A stretch of 64,000 bases of DNA from Burkholderiales bacterium (lineage in GTDB: Bacteria; Pseudomonadota; Gammaproteobacteria; Burkholderiales; Burkholderiaceae_C): positions 1-64,000 of the forward strand of contig JAECRO010000009.1 of the NCBI GenBank assembly GCA_016000195.1. Reading direction: 5' to 3'. This document shows positions 8,380 to 16,173 of the stretch, one piece after another. The notes under the pieces were generated by a model. The model was given only the letters and a program-made list of their open reading frames with translations, did not search any database and was not told the DNA's origin. Position 1 is the first letter of the stretch, and the number at the start of each line of letters is the position of its first letter. Both the position numbers and the translations under genes were made by a program.

Positions 8380-10415
8380 TGCCCACCCCCGCCACGCTGC
8401 GAACGCTGCCGCGCGAAGGCCGCGACACGCTGTTTTTGCTCGCCGTGATTGCCTGGGTGCTGCTGCCGCAGGCCAGCCGTCTGCCGCTGTGGTGCAGCCT
8501 GGGCGCCGGCGCGGTGCTGCTGTGGCGCGGCTGGCTGGCGCTGAACGCACGCGCCCTGCCCCGCAAAATCTGGCTGCTGCTGCTGCTGGCGCTGACCCTG
8601 GGCGCCACCTTTGCCACGCACGGCACGCTGATCGGGCGCGATGCCGGCGTGACCCTGCTGGTGGTGCTGCTCACGCTCAAGACGCTGGAGCTGCGCGCCC
8701 GGCGCGATGCCTTCGTGATTTTTTTCCTCGGCTTTTTCTGCATGCTGAGCAATTTTTTCTACTCGCAGTCGCTGCTGACGGCCATCGGCATGGTGATCGG
8801 GCTGCTCGGCCTGCTGACCGCGCTGGTCAATGCGCACATGCCGGTCGGCAAGCCGCCGCTGGCGCAGGCCGCCAAAACCGCCGGCTCGATGGCCCTGCTG
8901 GGCGCGCCCATCATGCTGGTGCTGTTCATGCTGTTTCCGCGCATGGCGCCGCTGTGGGGCATGCCCAGCGAGGCCATGACCGGGCGCAGCGGCCTGAGCG
9001 CCCGCATGGAAGTCGGCACGCTGGCCACGCTGGCGCTGGACGACAGCGTGGCCATGCGCATCCGCTTCGAAGGCCAGGCGCCGCCGCAGCGCGAGATGTA
9101 TTTTCGCGGCCCGGTGCTGTCCGGCTTTGACGGGCGGCAGTGGCTGCCCCTGCGCGACAGCCTGCCGACGCGCTACGCGCTGCCGGCCAACCTGCAGGTC
9201 AGCGGCGATCCGGTGCGCTACGAAGTCACGCAGGAGCCGACCCAGCGGCCCTGGCTGTTCGTGATGGAGGCGGCCCCGCAAGGCCCCGAACTGCCCGGCT
9301 CCCGCAGCGTCATGCAGGACGATTTGCAGTGGCTCGCCAGCCGGCCGCTGACCGAACGGGTGCGCTACCAGGTCAGCAGCTACCCGTCGTTCACCCATGG
9401 GCCGATGCAGACCACGCTCGGGCTGCTGGAATATGTCGATCTGCCGCCGGGCTTCAACCCGCGCACGCTGGCGCTGGCCGCAGAGATCCGGCGCGATCCG
9501 CGTTATGCCCAGGCCAATGCCGCCGCCCTGGTGCAGGTGGCGCTGGAGCGGCTGCGCACTGGCGGCTACACCTACACGCTGGAGCCCGGCGTCTATGGCC
9601 GGGACACGGCCGACGAGTTCTGGTTCGACCGCAAGGAAGGTTTTTGCGAGCACATTGCCACCAGCTTTGTCATCCTGATGCGGGCGCTCCACATCCCGGC
9701 GCGCATCGTCACCGGCTACCAGGGCGGCGAGCTGAACAGCGTGGACGGATTCTGGGTCGTGCGCCAAAGCGATGCCCACGCCTGGGCCGAGGTCTGGCAG
9801 GCCGGGCGCGGCTGGGTGCGGGTCGATCCGACCTCGGCCGTGGCGCCCGGGCGCACCGGCGCCTTCCAGCGGCTGGCCGCGCCCCGGGGCGTGGTCGCGC
9901 AGGCCTTCGGCGATTTCAGCCCGACCACGCTGGCCCAGCTGCGCGCCACCTGGGAAGCCGTCAACAACGCCTGGTCGCAGTGGGTGCTCAACTACACCCA
10001 GGGCAAGCAGCTCAAGCTGCTGAAAAACATCGGCTTCGAGTCCCCCGACTGGCAAGACCTGAGCCGCCTGCTGATCGTCGCCATCGTGCTGGCCAGCCTG
10101 GCGGGCGGCGGCTGGGCCTGGTGGGACCGCAGCCAGCACGACCCGTGGCTGCGCCTGCTGGGCCGCGTGCGCAAGCGGCTGGCCCGGGCCGGCATCGAAA
10201 GCACGCCCGCCACCTCGCCGCGCCAGCTGGCCCGTCTGGTGCGGCAAAAATACGGCGCCCAGGGGCAGTCGCTGCACGACTGGCTGATGCAGCTGGAGAG
10301 GCAGCGCTATGCCCCGGCCGCCCCCAGCGCCACGGCGCCCGCCACGCTGAAAAGCCAGCCCGCCCAGCTGGGCCAGCTCAGGCAGGCATTCAGCCGCATT
10401 CGCTGGCCTGCTTAA
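8373..10415 (+). CDS. TgpA-like transglutaminase membrane protein (DUF3488)
   Basis: 680-residue integral membrane protein. A bundle of N-terminal transmembrane helices (DUF3488 region, about residues 15-190) is followed by a periplasmic transglutaminase-like domain and one C-terminal helix near residue 560 before a short cytoplasmic tail. The catalytic triad is complete: Cys425 in EGFCEHIATSF, His469 in DAHAWAEVW and Asp485 in VDPTSA. The start chosen is the first ATG of ATGCTGATG, overlapping the DUF58 stop; the longer open frame upstream is only the shadow of that gene. In Pseudomonas the homologue TgpA is essential for viability. Together with the two genes before it this forms a conserved MoxR/DUF58/TgpA unit. 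Confidence 0.92.
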   Translation: MLMPTPATLRTLPREGRDTLFLLAVIAWVLLPQASRLPLWCSLGAGAVLLWRGWLALNARALPRKIWLLLLLALTLGATFATHGTLIGRDAGVTLLVVLLTLKTLELRARRDAFVIFFLGFFCMLSNFFYSQSLLTAIGMVIGLLGLLTALVNAHMPVGKPPLAQAAKTAGSMALLGAPIMLVLFMLFPRMAPLWGMPSEAMTGRSGLSARMEVGTLATLALDDSVAMRIRFEGQAPPQREMYFRGPVLSGFDGRQWLPLRDSLPTRYALPANLQVSGDPVRYEVTQEPTQRPWLFVMEAAPQGPELPGSRSVMQDDLQWLASRPLTERVRYQVSSYPSFTHGPMQTTLGLLEYVDLPPGFNPRTLALAAEIRRDPRYAQANAAALVQVALERLRTGGYTYTLEPGVYGRDTADEFWFDRKEGFCEHIATSFVILMRALHIPARIVTGYQGGELNSVDGFWVVRQSDAHAWAEVWQAGRGWVRVDPTSAVAPGRTGAFQRLAAPRGVVAQAFGDFSPTTLAQLRATWEAVNNAWSQWVLNYTQGKQLKLLKNIGFESPDWQDLSRLLIVAIVLASLAGGGWAWWDRSQHDPWLRLLGRVRKRLARAGIESTPATSPRQLARLVRQKYGAQGQSLHDWLMQLERQRYAPAAPSATAPATLKSQPAQLGQLRQAFSRIRWPA

Positions 10416-10446
10416 AATCTGCCTTCAGCCCACCCACTTTCCGCGC

Positions 10447-11538
10447 ATGACACTTAAAACCGCTTCTTTTCGCTTCAAGATTGCTATATTTTTAATAGCT
10501 ACCATCGCAGGCGCAGCAAGCGCAAGAGATGTAAAACCCTTAAAAAAGAAGGTTTCAGCCAGCGCCCCGCAGGCCGAGGGGCCGCTGTACGCCAGCCGCG
10601 CCGACGCCATGCAGTTTGCCGACGACCTGGCCAGCCGCCGCAGCCTTGACCCGGCGTGGGTGCGGCAGGTGATTGGCCGGTCGCGCTTCAACCCCACCGT
10701 GGCGCGGCTGATGCAGCCGCCCGCGCAAGCCTTCGTCAAGAACTGGCGCGTGTACCGCAGCCGCTTCATCGACCCGATCCGCATCCGGGCCGGCGTGAAT
10801 TTCTGGCAGGCCAACCGCTCGGCGCTGGAGCGCGCGGAAAAGGAATACGGCGTTCCGGCGGAAATCATCGTCGGCATCATCGGCGTCGAAACCATTTACG
10901 GCCGCGACACCGGCAGCTTCCGGGTGATGGATTCGCTGGCCACGCTGGCCTTCGACTTTCCGTCCGGCCACCCGCGCGCGCTGGAGCGCAGCGCCTATTT
11001 CAAGGGCGAGATCGAGCAGTTTCTGACCATGGAAAGCCGCAAGGGAGCCGACCCGTTCGAGCCCCTGGGCAGTTACGCCGGCGCCATGGGCATGCCGCAG
11101 TTCATGCCGTCGAGCTGGGCCAAATTTGCCGTGGACTTCGACGGCGACAGCGTCGTGGACCTGTGGAACAGCCCGGCCGACGTGATTGGCTCGGTGGCCA
11201 ATTACTTCAAGGCTTACGGCTGGAAAAGCGGCATGCCGACGCATTACCCGGTGCATTTTGACGCCAGCCGGCTGGACATGGACGCGCTGATGGCGCCCGA
11301 CATCTTGCCGACCTTCGGTGTCACCAGCTTCACCGCCAAGGGCGCGGTGCTCGAAGGCCAGGCGCTCGAACACCCCGGCCCGCTGGCGCTGATCGAGCTG
11401 CTCAACGGCCCGGACGCGCCCAGCTACGTGGCCGGCACCGAGAACTTCTACGTCATCACGCGCTACAACTGGAGCAGCTACTACGCCATGGCGGTGATTG
11501 AGCTGGGGCGGGAAGTGGCGGCGCGGCTCACGCCGTGA
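10447..11538 (+). CDS. mltB: membrane-bound lytic murein transglycosylase B
   Basis: Cleaves the MurNAc-GlcNAc bond of peptidoglycan with formation of 1,6-anhydro-MurNAc. The catalytic glutamate is Glu148 in IIGVETIYGRDTGSFRVMD; further family blocks are PLGSYAGAMGMPQFMPSSWA, DLWNSPADVIGSVANYF and YAMAVIELGREVA. 363 residues, with an N-terminal signal peptide (FKIAIFLIATIAGAASA). No lipobox is seen, so it may be soluble in the periplasm. The bases encoding the signal peptide coincide with a copy of the dispersed GCTAT/ATAGC repeat. The gene follows the transglutaminase gene by 31 bp. Confidence 0.93.
   Translation: MTLKTASFRFKIAIFLIATIAGAASARDVKPLKKKVSASAPQAEGPLYASRADAMQFADDLASRRSLDPAWVRQVIGRSRFNPTVARLMQPPAQAFVKNWRVYRSRFIDPIRIRAGVNFWQANRSALERAEKEYGVPAEIIVGIIGVETIYGRDTGSFRVMDSLATLAFDFPSGHPRALERSAYFKGEIEQFLTMESRKGADPFEPLGSYAGAMGMPQFMPSSWAKFAVDFDGDSVVDLWNSPADVIGSVANYFKAYGWKSGMPTHYPVHFDASRLDMDALMAPDILPTFGVTSFTAKGAVLEGQALEHPGPLALIELLNGPDAPSYVAGTENFYVITRYNWSSYYAMAVIELGREVAARLTP
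10481..10548 (+). repeat. dispersed GCTAT/ATAGC repeat encoding the mltB signal peptide
   Basis: Well-preserved copy: TTGCTAT, T-rich centre, AATAGCTAC, then the GCAGCAAGCGCAAGAGA block and a run ending CTTAAAAAA. It supplies the hydrophobic core of the MltB signal peptide. Confidence 0.6.
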
Positions 11539-11547
11539 ATGGCTGGG

Positions 11548-11670
11548 TCATTCGGTCCTGAACTTCACGCCCTGCTTGACCCTGTGCTTCTCCGGGCAAT
11601 CACTCTCGTGAAGACGAATGTAGATTTTTTTGCTGGCACGATAAATCAAAACTTCATCGCGCCAGCTCAA
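11548..11670 (-). pseudogene. possible short gene remnant (40 residues)
   Basis: An open frame between mltB and the lipoprotein gene reads LSWRDEVLIYRASKKIYIRL and continues to RTE-stop. The composition looks protein-like (many charged and aromatic residues), but there is an in-frame stop just upstream, only a TTG as possible start and no ribosome-binding site. It may be the 3' end of a lost gene, or chance. Confidence 0.22.
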
Positions 11671-11685
11671 TAATGCAAATCAGCC

Positions 11686-13381
11686 TTACTCGCTACCACC
11701 AGTGGGACCAGTGGAGCAATTACTCATGATGAAATTGAACGCTGCCGTGGCGGTGTTGTTGGCGGTCACAGTAACAGACTGGCTCTCATACCTAGAATTT
11801 CGCGGGTTATAGGCATAAGCCGTGCTCGTGCCCGCCACCACCGTACGAAAGTCCTTGCGTGCCACCGGGGCCCCGGCGACCGGAAGGGTGTAACCAACGC
11901 GCCAATTGCCTGCATTATTCACGTTAACCCATGCAAAGGTCGGCAGCGCACGTTTTTGGGAACCGTTAGCGCAAGACTCCGACGTATCAACCCGTATCAC
12001 CGTGCCAACCGCGATGGGCAGCAATGTCATTGGGACGGTGAGCGGGTTTGGCTGATTGGCAGCAGTGCATAGCAAGACGTTGGATGCCCGTCCGACTACA
12101 ACGCCCTGATCCCGCACCTTCACATTAACTTTGACATTGACGGGTGCGCGGTAAATGCTGAGCTGCGAGTCCGTCATGTAGCCAATCCTACCGAAACGCT
12201 GCCCGGCCACACCGGAAACTTCGACTGCCAACTGGCGCTCGTCGTTAACAGGCCGACCCGTCAGGTTGATCTGGGCCGTGCAGGAGGGGGTGGCAAAGTC
12301 CAGATTCCAGGCAGACAGGTGATTGGTGGAAAACGCCACCGTGTAGTTGTTAGGATCAACGGGTGATTTTTCACTTACCGTGCCCATCCGCTCGAATTTC
12401 CACTTGCCTGTGGCATCGTCATAGCTCCAGACCGGGTACTCCGACCCTGCCAGCACCGGATTGCCATTGATATCCAGAGACGTTTTGGGCAAGTCGATGC
12501 TGACATTGATAGGCTGATCGAAATTCCTGATCGCCTTGCCGGTGCTGTCGGTCACGCTGAACTGGGCGAAACCGCCGGTGATGAACGCAACATCGGAAGC
12601 CGTTGTACCGTTCAGCAGGCTGGCGGGCGCCCCTGTGACCGACGCCGCAAACCCGCCCGGAAACGCCAACAGAGCGCCAACGCTGGCATTGGAAAAGAGC
12701 GTCGCCGACACCGTGAGCGGGCCAGCCGCCGCGACCGTGCCGTCTGCGGCCCGGCCCGTGGTGCCAGCCTTCAGCGCAAGGCTGGCACTGCCGATGGTTT
12801 CCGCCATGCCCTCGGCGTTGGTGACCGTCTTGGGTGCAGTCACCAAGGTCACTGGCCCAGCCAGCGCACCGCTCGCCGTGGTCGTGACCGTGGCCACCCG
12901 CATCGCCACCGACTCGGGAGAGGCATTGACCGACGCCGCTTTATTGGTATTGACCAGCCGCAGTTCCAGCGTCCGGTCACCCGTGACGGAGGTGTCGCCC
13001 ACCACGCGGGTGCCGGTCTCGAGCCAGCCCAGGGTGCGGTTGCCTGCCAGCACCGAAAAATCCTTGGCGCTGGCGCTGAACGTGGCGCCCAGCCCCACCA
13101 GTCCATCGGTGGTGGTAATGGTTTTGCCGTTGAGGGAAGTGCCATCCGCCGCCTTGAGTGCAGCATCGCCCGTGAACGTGATGGACAGGCTGTCAGTAAT
13201 GCGTTGACCCGTAATGGCATCCTTCAGCACTATTTCGTAACGGGCTTGGGAGTCCATCTCCTGAATGGGAGCGGGCGCGCTTGTTCCGCCACCCCATGCG
13301 CCCCCCCCCCCCGTCACTGCAGGCAGACAAGAACATGCCAGCGATGCATGCACTGATTAAAGACAATTTGTTCATTCTCAT
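11686..13381 (-). CDS. surface lipoprotein, frame broken at a G12 tract (putatively phase-variable)
   Basis: The N-terminal part starts at ATG 13381 (MRMNKLSLISACIAG) behind AAAGGGG and has a clear lipoprotein signal ending in LSAC, followed by SDGGGG. The long C-terminal part (up to about 550 residues) lies in another frame, starting around GGAWGGGTSAPAP. The two are separated exactly by a run of 12 G (C on the plus strand, 13301-13312). Losing one G, or gaining two, joins them into one lipoprotein of about 564 residues. The mature part is rich in Ser, Thr, Val and Ala with beta-sandwich-like repeats and a VWSYDDATGKWKFERMGT segment seen in adhesin-like or regulatory beta domains; its function is unknown. 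It lies directly downstream of the YjbH-like gene. The break could also be a sequencing error in the homopolymer. Confidence 0.65.
13301..13312. repeat. 12-base homopolymer (poly-C plus / poly-G minus)
   Basis: Twelve identical bases sit directly behind the codons for the lipobox cysteine, Ser and Asp. With 12 the reading frame is off; 11 or 14 would restore it. Tracts of this length are prone to slipped-strand mispairing. Confidence 0.85.
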
Positions 13382-13463
13382 TTCATACCCCTTTAGTTAA
13401 CGACAAAGTTCCGGAGCGGAACACAGCGAAAGGCCTCATCCTCCGAGGGACGGGCACCCAACA

Positions 13464-15593
13464 TTATTCAGCCATAAGCCCACGGGCATGCAAATAGAAT
13501 GACTCGCGCAGGCGCGGCACTTGCGCACGCATGTACTCGGGCGTGATGCGCCCCGAATTGAGCAACTCCACTTCTGGCTGGTAATTCAGCGCCACCGGGC
13601 GCACGGCATTGGGCTGCACCCAGTTAGCCGTGTTGCCACCGCCGATCCTTAAGGTACGGATGGACTGCGCAAAACGTGGCGTGCCCGTCAGTTGCACCGG
13701 GCCGGCACCCATGCCTTCGCGCGGCGTCAGCGGCAGACTCAACTCCATGCCCACATACGTGTTGTGGCCCCCCTTGCGGACAAACGCCTGCACCGCCACA
13801 TCGCCAAACCAGCGGGTGAGTGCCAGCGCCGGACCCGTGGAGCGGTCGGTGTACTGGTGGTAACCGCCCTCGACCCAAGTCTGAGGGTCGAACTTCCAGC
13901 GGTAGGACGCCGCATAAGCTTCTTCATGGTTTGGCGGCGCGTCGCTCTGATGGCGCTGGTAGCTGCCTTTGAGGTGCATCGTATCCTCGTTCCAAGGCAG
14001 AAACAGGATGGACTCACCCTCGGCGCCATGGCTGCTGTAGTTATATTTCCCTACCCCTGCGCTGATGAACAGACGCGGGCCAAACCAGAATGACTGCTGC
14101 AGGGCCAGCGTTTTCAAGCCGTTGCGGTGCAGTGAACTTTCAAACAAGCGGCCCGGCTCCATATTGTCAGAGTTGTTCAGGCGCTGCACCACGTCGGTAT
14201 AAACCTCGGCGCCCCGCCACAAGCTGGCCGTGCCGCGCACATTGGCCGCCAGCGAATAATCGAAGGCGCCGTACTCAGTGCCCAAGGTGTAATTGAGCAG
14301 CGGCTTGAGTTCCACGCGCAGCAGGGAGCGGTGCTGCGCCGCACCCGCCTCGCCCGAGGCCCACTGCACGGCGGCAGCATCGTAGCCTGCGAGCCGGCTA
14401 AAACCCATGGTGTCTTTCACACGCCCGGCATCGCCGTCGCGCAGGAAGCTGCGAAACGCTGCCACCTCGACCGAGGTTTCAAACACCACCTGACCGGCCT
14501 TGAGCGTGAGCGCATTCACGCGTGCAATGCCGGCCGGCGCGTACTCGGCCGCCAGGCCCAGCACCACGCCCAGGGCATCGGCCTCGTTGTGCAGGTAGCG
14601 GTAGTTTTCATACTCCACCACCCACTCGTTGCCCAGTGTGCCAACGCGCACACGGTCCAAGCCGCTGGCGCGCAAGGTGCGCGCCAAGGTATCCATCCGA
14701 TCCTCGGCTGTAGCGGCCATGCCGCCGCTCTGGCCCCGTGCAAGAGGCGGCAAGGGTTTTTGCGCGGCATCGGCCCGGGCCTTGCGGGCGGCGTCCTTCG
14801 TACCCAATGGCAAGACCAGCGAAACATTGAAACTCGTCGCATCGGCCGCGCGCCCGACCCGGTCGGTGGCGCCAAACGAGCGCTGGAGGGTGCCCACTAC
14901 CTGCCCGTCGCCCAACCAAGGCAGCACCTCGGAGTAATAGCGCAAGCCGGCGTGGCGCTGCGTACCGTCGGTTTCGGCCAGCACGGTGGCGCGGGTACTG
15001 CCAAGTTTGAATTCGGCGCCGCCAAATGCGCCATCCAGCACCCTGGCACCGTTCACGCTGCCTAGCGCGGGTTTTCCCCTGGCGTAACCCAGAGACCAGC
15101 GCAACGGGCCATATTCATCACTGGCCACCGCATACTTTGAACTGAAATACACCGCACCGCCGCTCATGTCGGTGGCGCCTACGGCAAGCTTGGGCAGACC
15201 GGGCATGTCCAAGGGCAACTGCCATTTGACGTTGGCCGAGATATCACGTGGGCCACTGACATCAGTCGCTCCGGGCAATGTGGTCCGTGGGTTCTGGTAC
15301 TCAACGAACCGCCCGAACACCTCTACCCGTGGCAGCAATCCAAATCCCAAGCTGTAGTTCTGCCGGCGGCTGAAGGTGCCTAGCTTCGGCGCTTGGTAGT
15401 TACCCACGTTCAGCGCCATATCGCCCGATTCCAGCACATAAGCCGACGGAATGGTGAGCCCGCCGGTAGCGCCCAAGCTAGCCACGCCCAGCCCTTGCGC
15501 CTGTACGACCACTGTCTGGCACATGACCAGCCCCATTACAGTAGCTGTCAAACAGGGGAACGGCAAACTTCGGAACGGCGAGGTTACGGTCAT
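13464..15593 (-). CDS. YjbH-like outer-membrane beta-barrel protein
   Basis: 709 residues with a signal peptide (cleavage probably after VVVQAQG) and the N-terminal motif GATGGLTIPSAYVLESGDMA typical of the YjbH/GfcD exopolysaccharide-associated family (E. coli YjbH is about 698 residues). Alternating amphipathic strands with aromatic girdles run through the protein, consistent with a barrel (for example FGLLPRVEVFGRFVEYQNP). The middle section (residues about 270-390) looks like a soluble domain. YjbH proteins usually accompany YjbE, YjbF and YjbG in an exopolysaccharide operon; those partners are not seen here. The start ATG is followed by a signal sequence; no obvious promoter could be assigned. 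The predicted lipoprotein lies 82 bp downstream on the same strand. Confidence 0.75.
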   Translation of the reverse strand: MTVTSPFRSLPFPCLTATVMGLVMCQTVVVQAQGLGVASLGATGGLTIPSAYVLESGDMALNVGNYQAPKLGTFSRRQNYSLGFGLLPRVEVFGRFVEYQNPRTTLPGATDVSGPRDISANVKWQLPLDMPGLPKLAVGATDMSGGAVYFSSKYAVASDEYGPLRWSLGYARGKPALGSVNGARVLDGAFGGAEFKLGSTRATVLAETDGTQRHAGLRYYSEVLPWLGDGQVVGTLQRSFGATDRVGRAADATSFNVSLVLPLGTKDAARKARADAAQKPLPPLARGQSGGMAATAEDRMDTLARTLRASGLDRVRVGTLGNEWVVEYENYRYLHNEADALGVVLGLAAEYAPAGIARVNALTLKAGQVVFETSVEVAAFRSFLRDGDAGRVKDTMGFSRLAGYDAAAVQWASGEAGAAQHRSLLRVELKPLLNYTLGTEYGAFDYSLAANVRGTASLWRGAEVYTDVVQRLNNSDNMEPGRLFESSLHRNGLKTLALQQSFWFGPRLFISAGVGKYNYSSHGAEGESILFLPWNEDTMHLKGSYQRHQSDAPPNHEEAYAASYRWKFDPQTWVEGGYHQYTDRSTGPALALTRWFGDVAVQAFVRKGGHNTYVGMELSLPLTPREGMGAGPVQLTGTPRFAQSIRTLRIGGGNTANWVQPNAVRPVALNYQPEVELLNSGRITPEYMRAQVPRLRESFYLHARGLMAE

Positions 15594-15906
15594 TAAGTTG
15601 CTTTTTCAAAACTAACAATTTGGAACAACAAAAGTCTTCCAAATTATAGGGGCATCTTTTAGTCGTCAACAAATACGCTGAATCCAGATGCACCTAGAAA
15701 AAGCAGTTGACTGAGCACCGAAACGCTTGAACCCAATATCCATGCGGGTTACACCAGTTTTTCAGTATCTGCGGAGCAGTACCAAATGGGTGAAACTGCA
15801 TGGCGCTGAATTCCGTTGTGCCGCAAGCACTTAGCGGGCTTTCGTCATCTCAACTTCTTTTTCTAGGATGAATGCGAAATTTCAGTATCCGACACGCCAA
15901 TTTCGC

Positions 15907-16089
15907 AACTACTAACCTACCCTCCACCCTATATAAATCAATGGCTTACGAGTTCTACCTTAGCTTGTGTAGCTAAAAATGGATGGTTTTTGACGAAAAA
16001 AGCTTAATTTTTGAGCATTTTTCGCCTGCATTCTCTCTAAATTGTTGATTTATATAGGGTGAGCACGGAACGGGAGCAGGTTAGTAGTT
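15907..16089. repeat. MITE-like element with two-part inverted termini
   Basis: Outer inverted repeat AACTACTAACCT (15907-15918) pairs with AGGTTAGTAGTT (16078-16089). Inner 17-bp perfect repeat CACCCTATATAAATCAA (15925-15941) pairs with its complement at 16045-16061. The 103-bp centre codes for nothing and carries a smaller CGAAAAA/TTTTTCG pair. The spacers between outer and inner repeats differ in length (6 and 16 bp). The shape is that of a non-autonomous transposable element or a recombinase target; the family is unknown. Confidence 0.6.
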
Positions 16090-16100
16090 ACCAATTTCTA

Positions 16101-16159
16101 GTAAAAACTGCCGCCAGCGCAATGGCTGCCTGCACAAGCAGCTATCATAAAAATAGCAA
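16101..16159 (-). repeat. dispersed GCTAT/ATAGC repeat, intergenic copy
   Basis: On the minus strand: TTGCTATTTTTATGATAGC, then TGCTTGTGCA, a GCGCTGGCGG block and TTTTTA. It lies just downstream of the stop of the giant helicase gene. Confidence 0.6.
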
Positions 16160-16173
16160 CCACCGCGCCGCCG

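Larger units (their letters stand above)
15594..16173. other. 580-bp gene-free stretch between divergent-function loci
   Basis: No convincing gene. It is visibly more AT-rich than its surroundings. It contains a MITE-like inverted-repeat element (15907-16089), a reverse-oriented copy of the dispersed GCTAT repeat (16101-16159) and two copies of TTTCAGTATC (in the stretches around 15760 and 15880). The promoter for the YjbH-like gene should lie in the first 100 bp. The combination suggests a former insertion site. Confidence 0.6.

Noticed and set aside
8289-10277. 662-codon minus-strand frame opposite the TgpA-like gene
   Set aside because: The composition (Gln, His, Arg and Ala runs) is that of an antisense shadow; the plus strand has the catalytic triad and transmembrane pattern.
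15907-16089. Integron attC site
   Set aside because: The GTTAG/CTAAC pairs suggested it, but the outer motifs do not fit the RYYYAAC/GTTRRRY consensus and no gene cassette or integrase is near.
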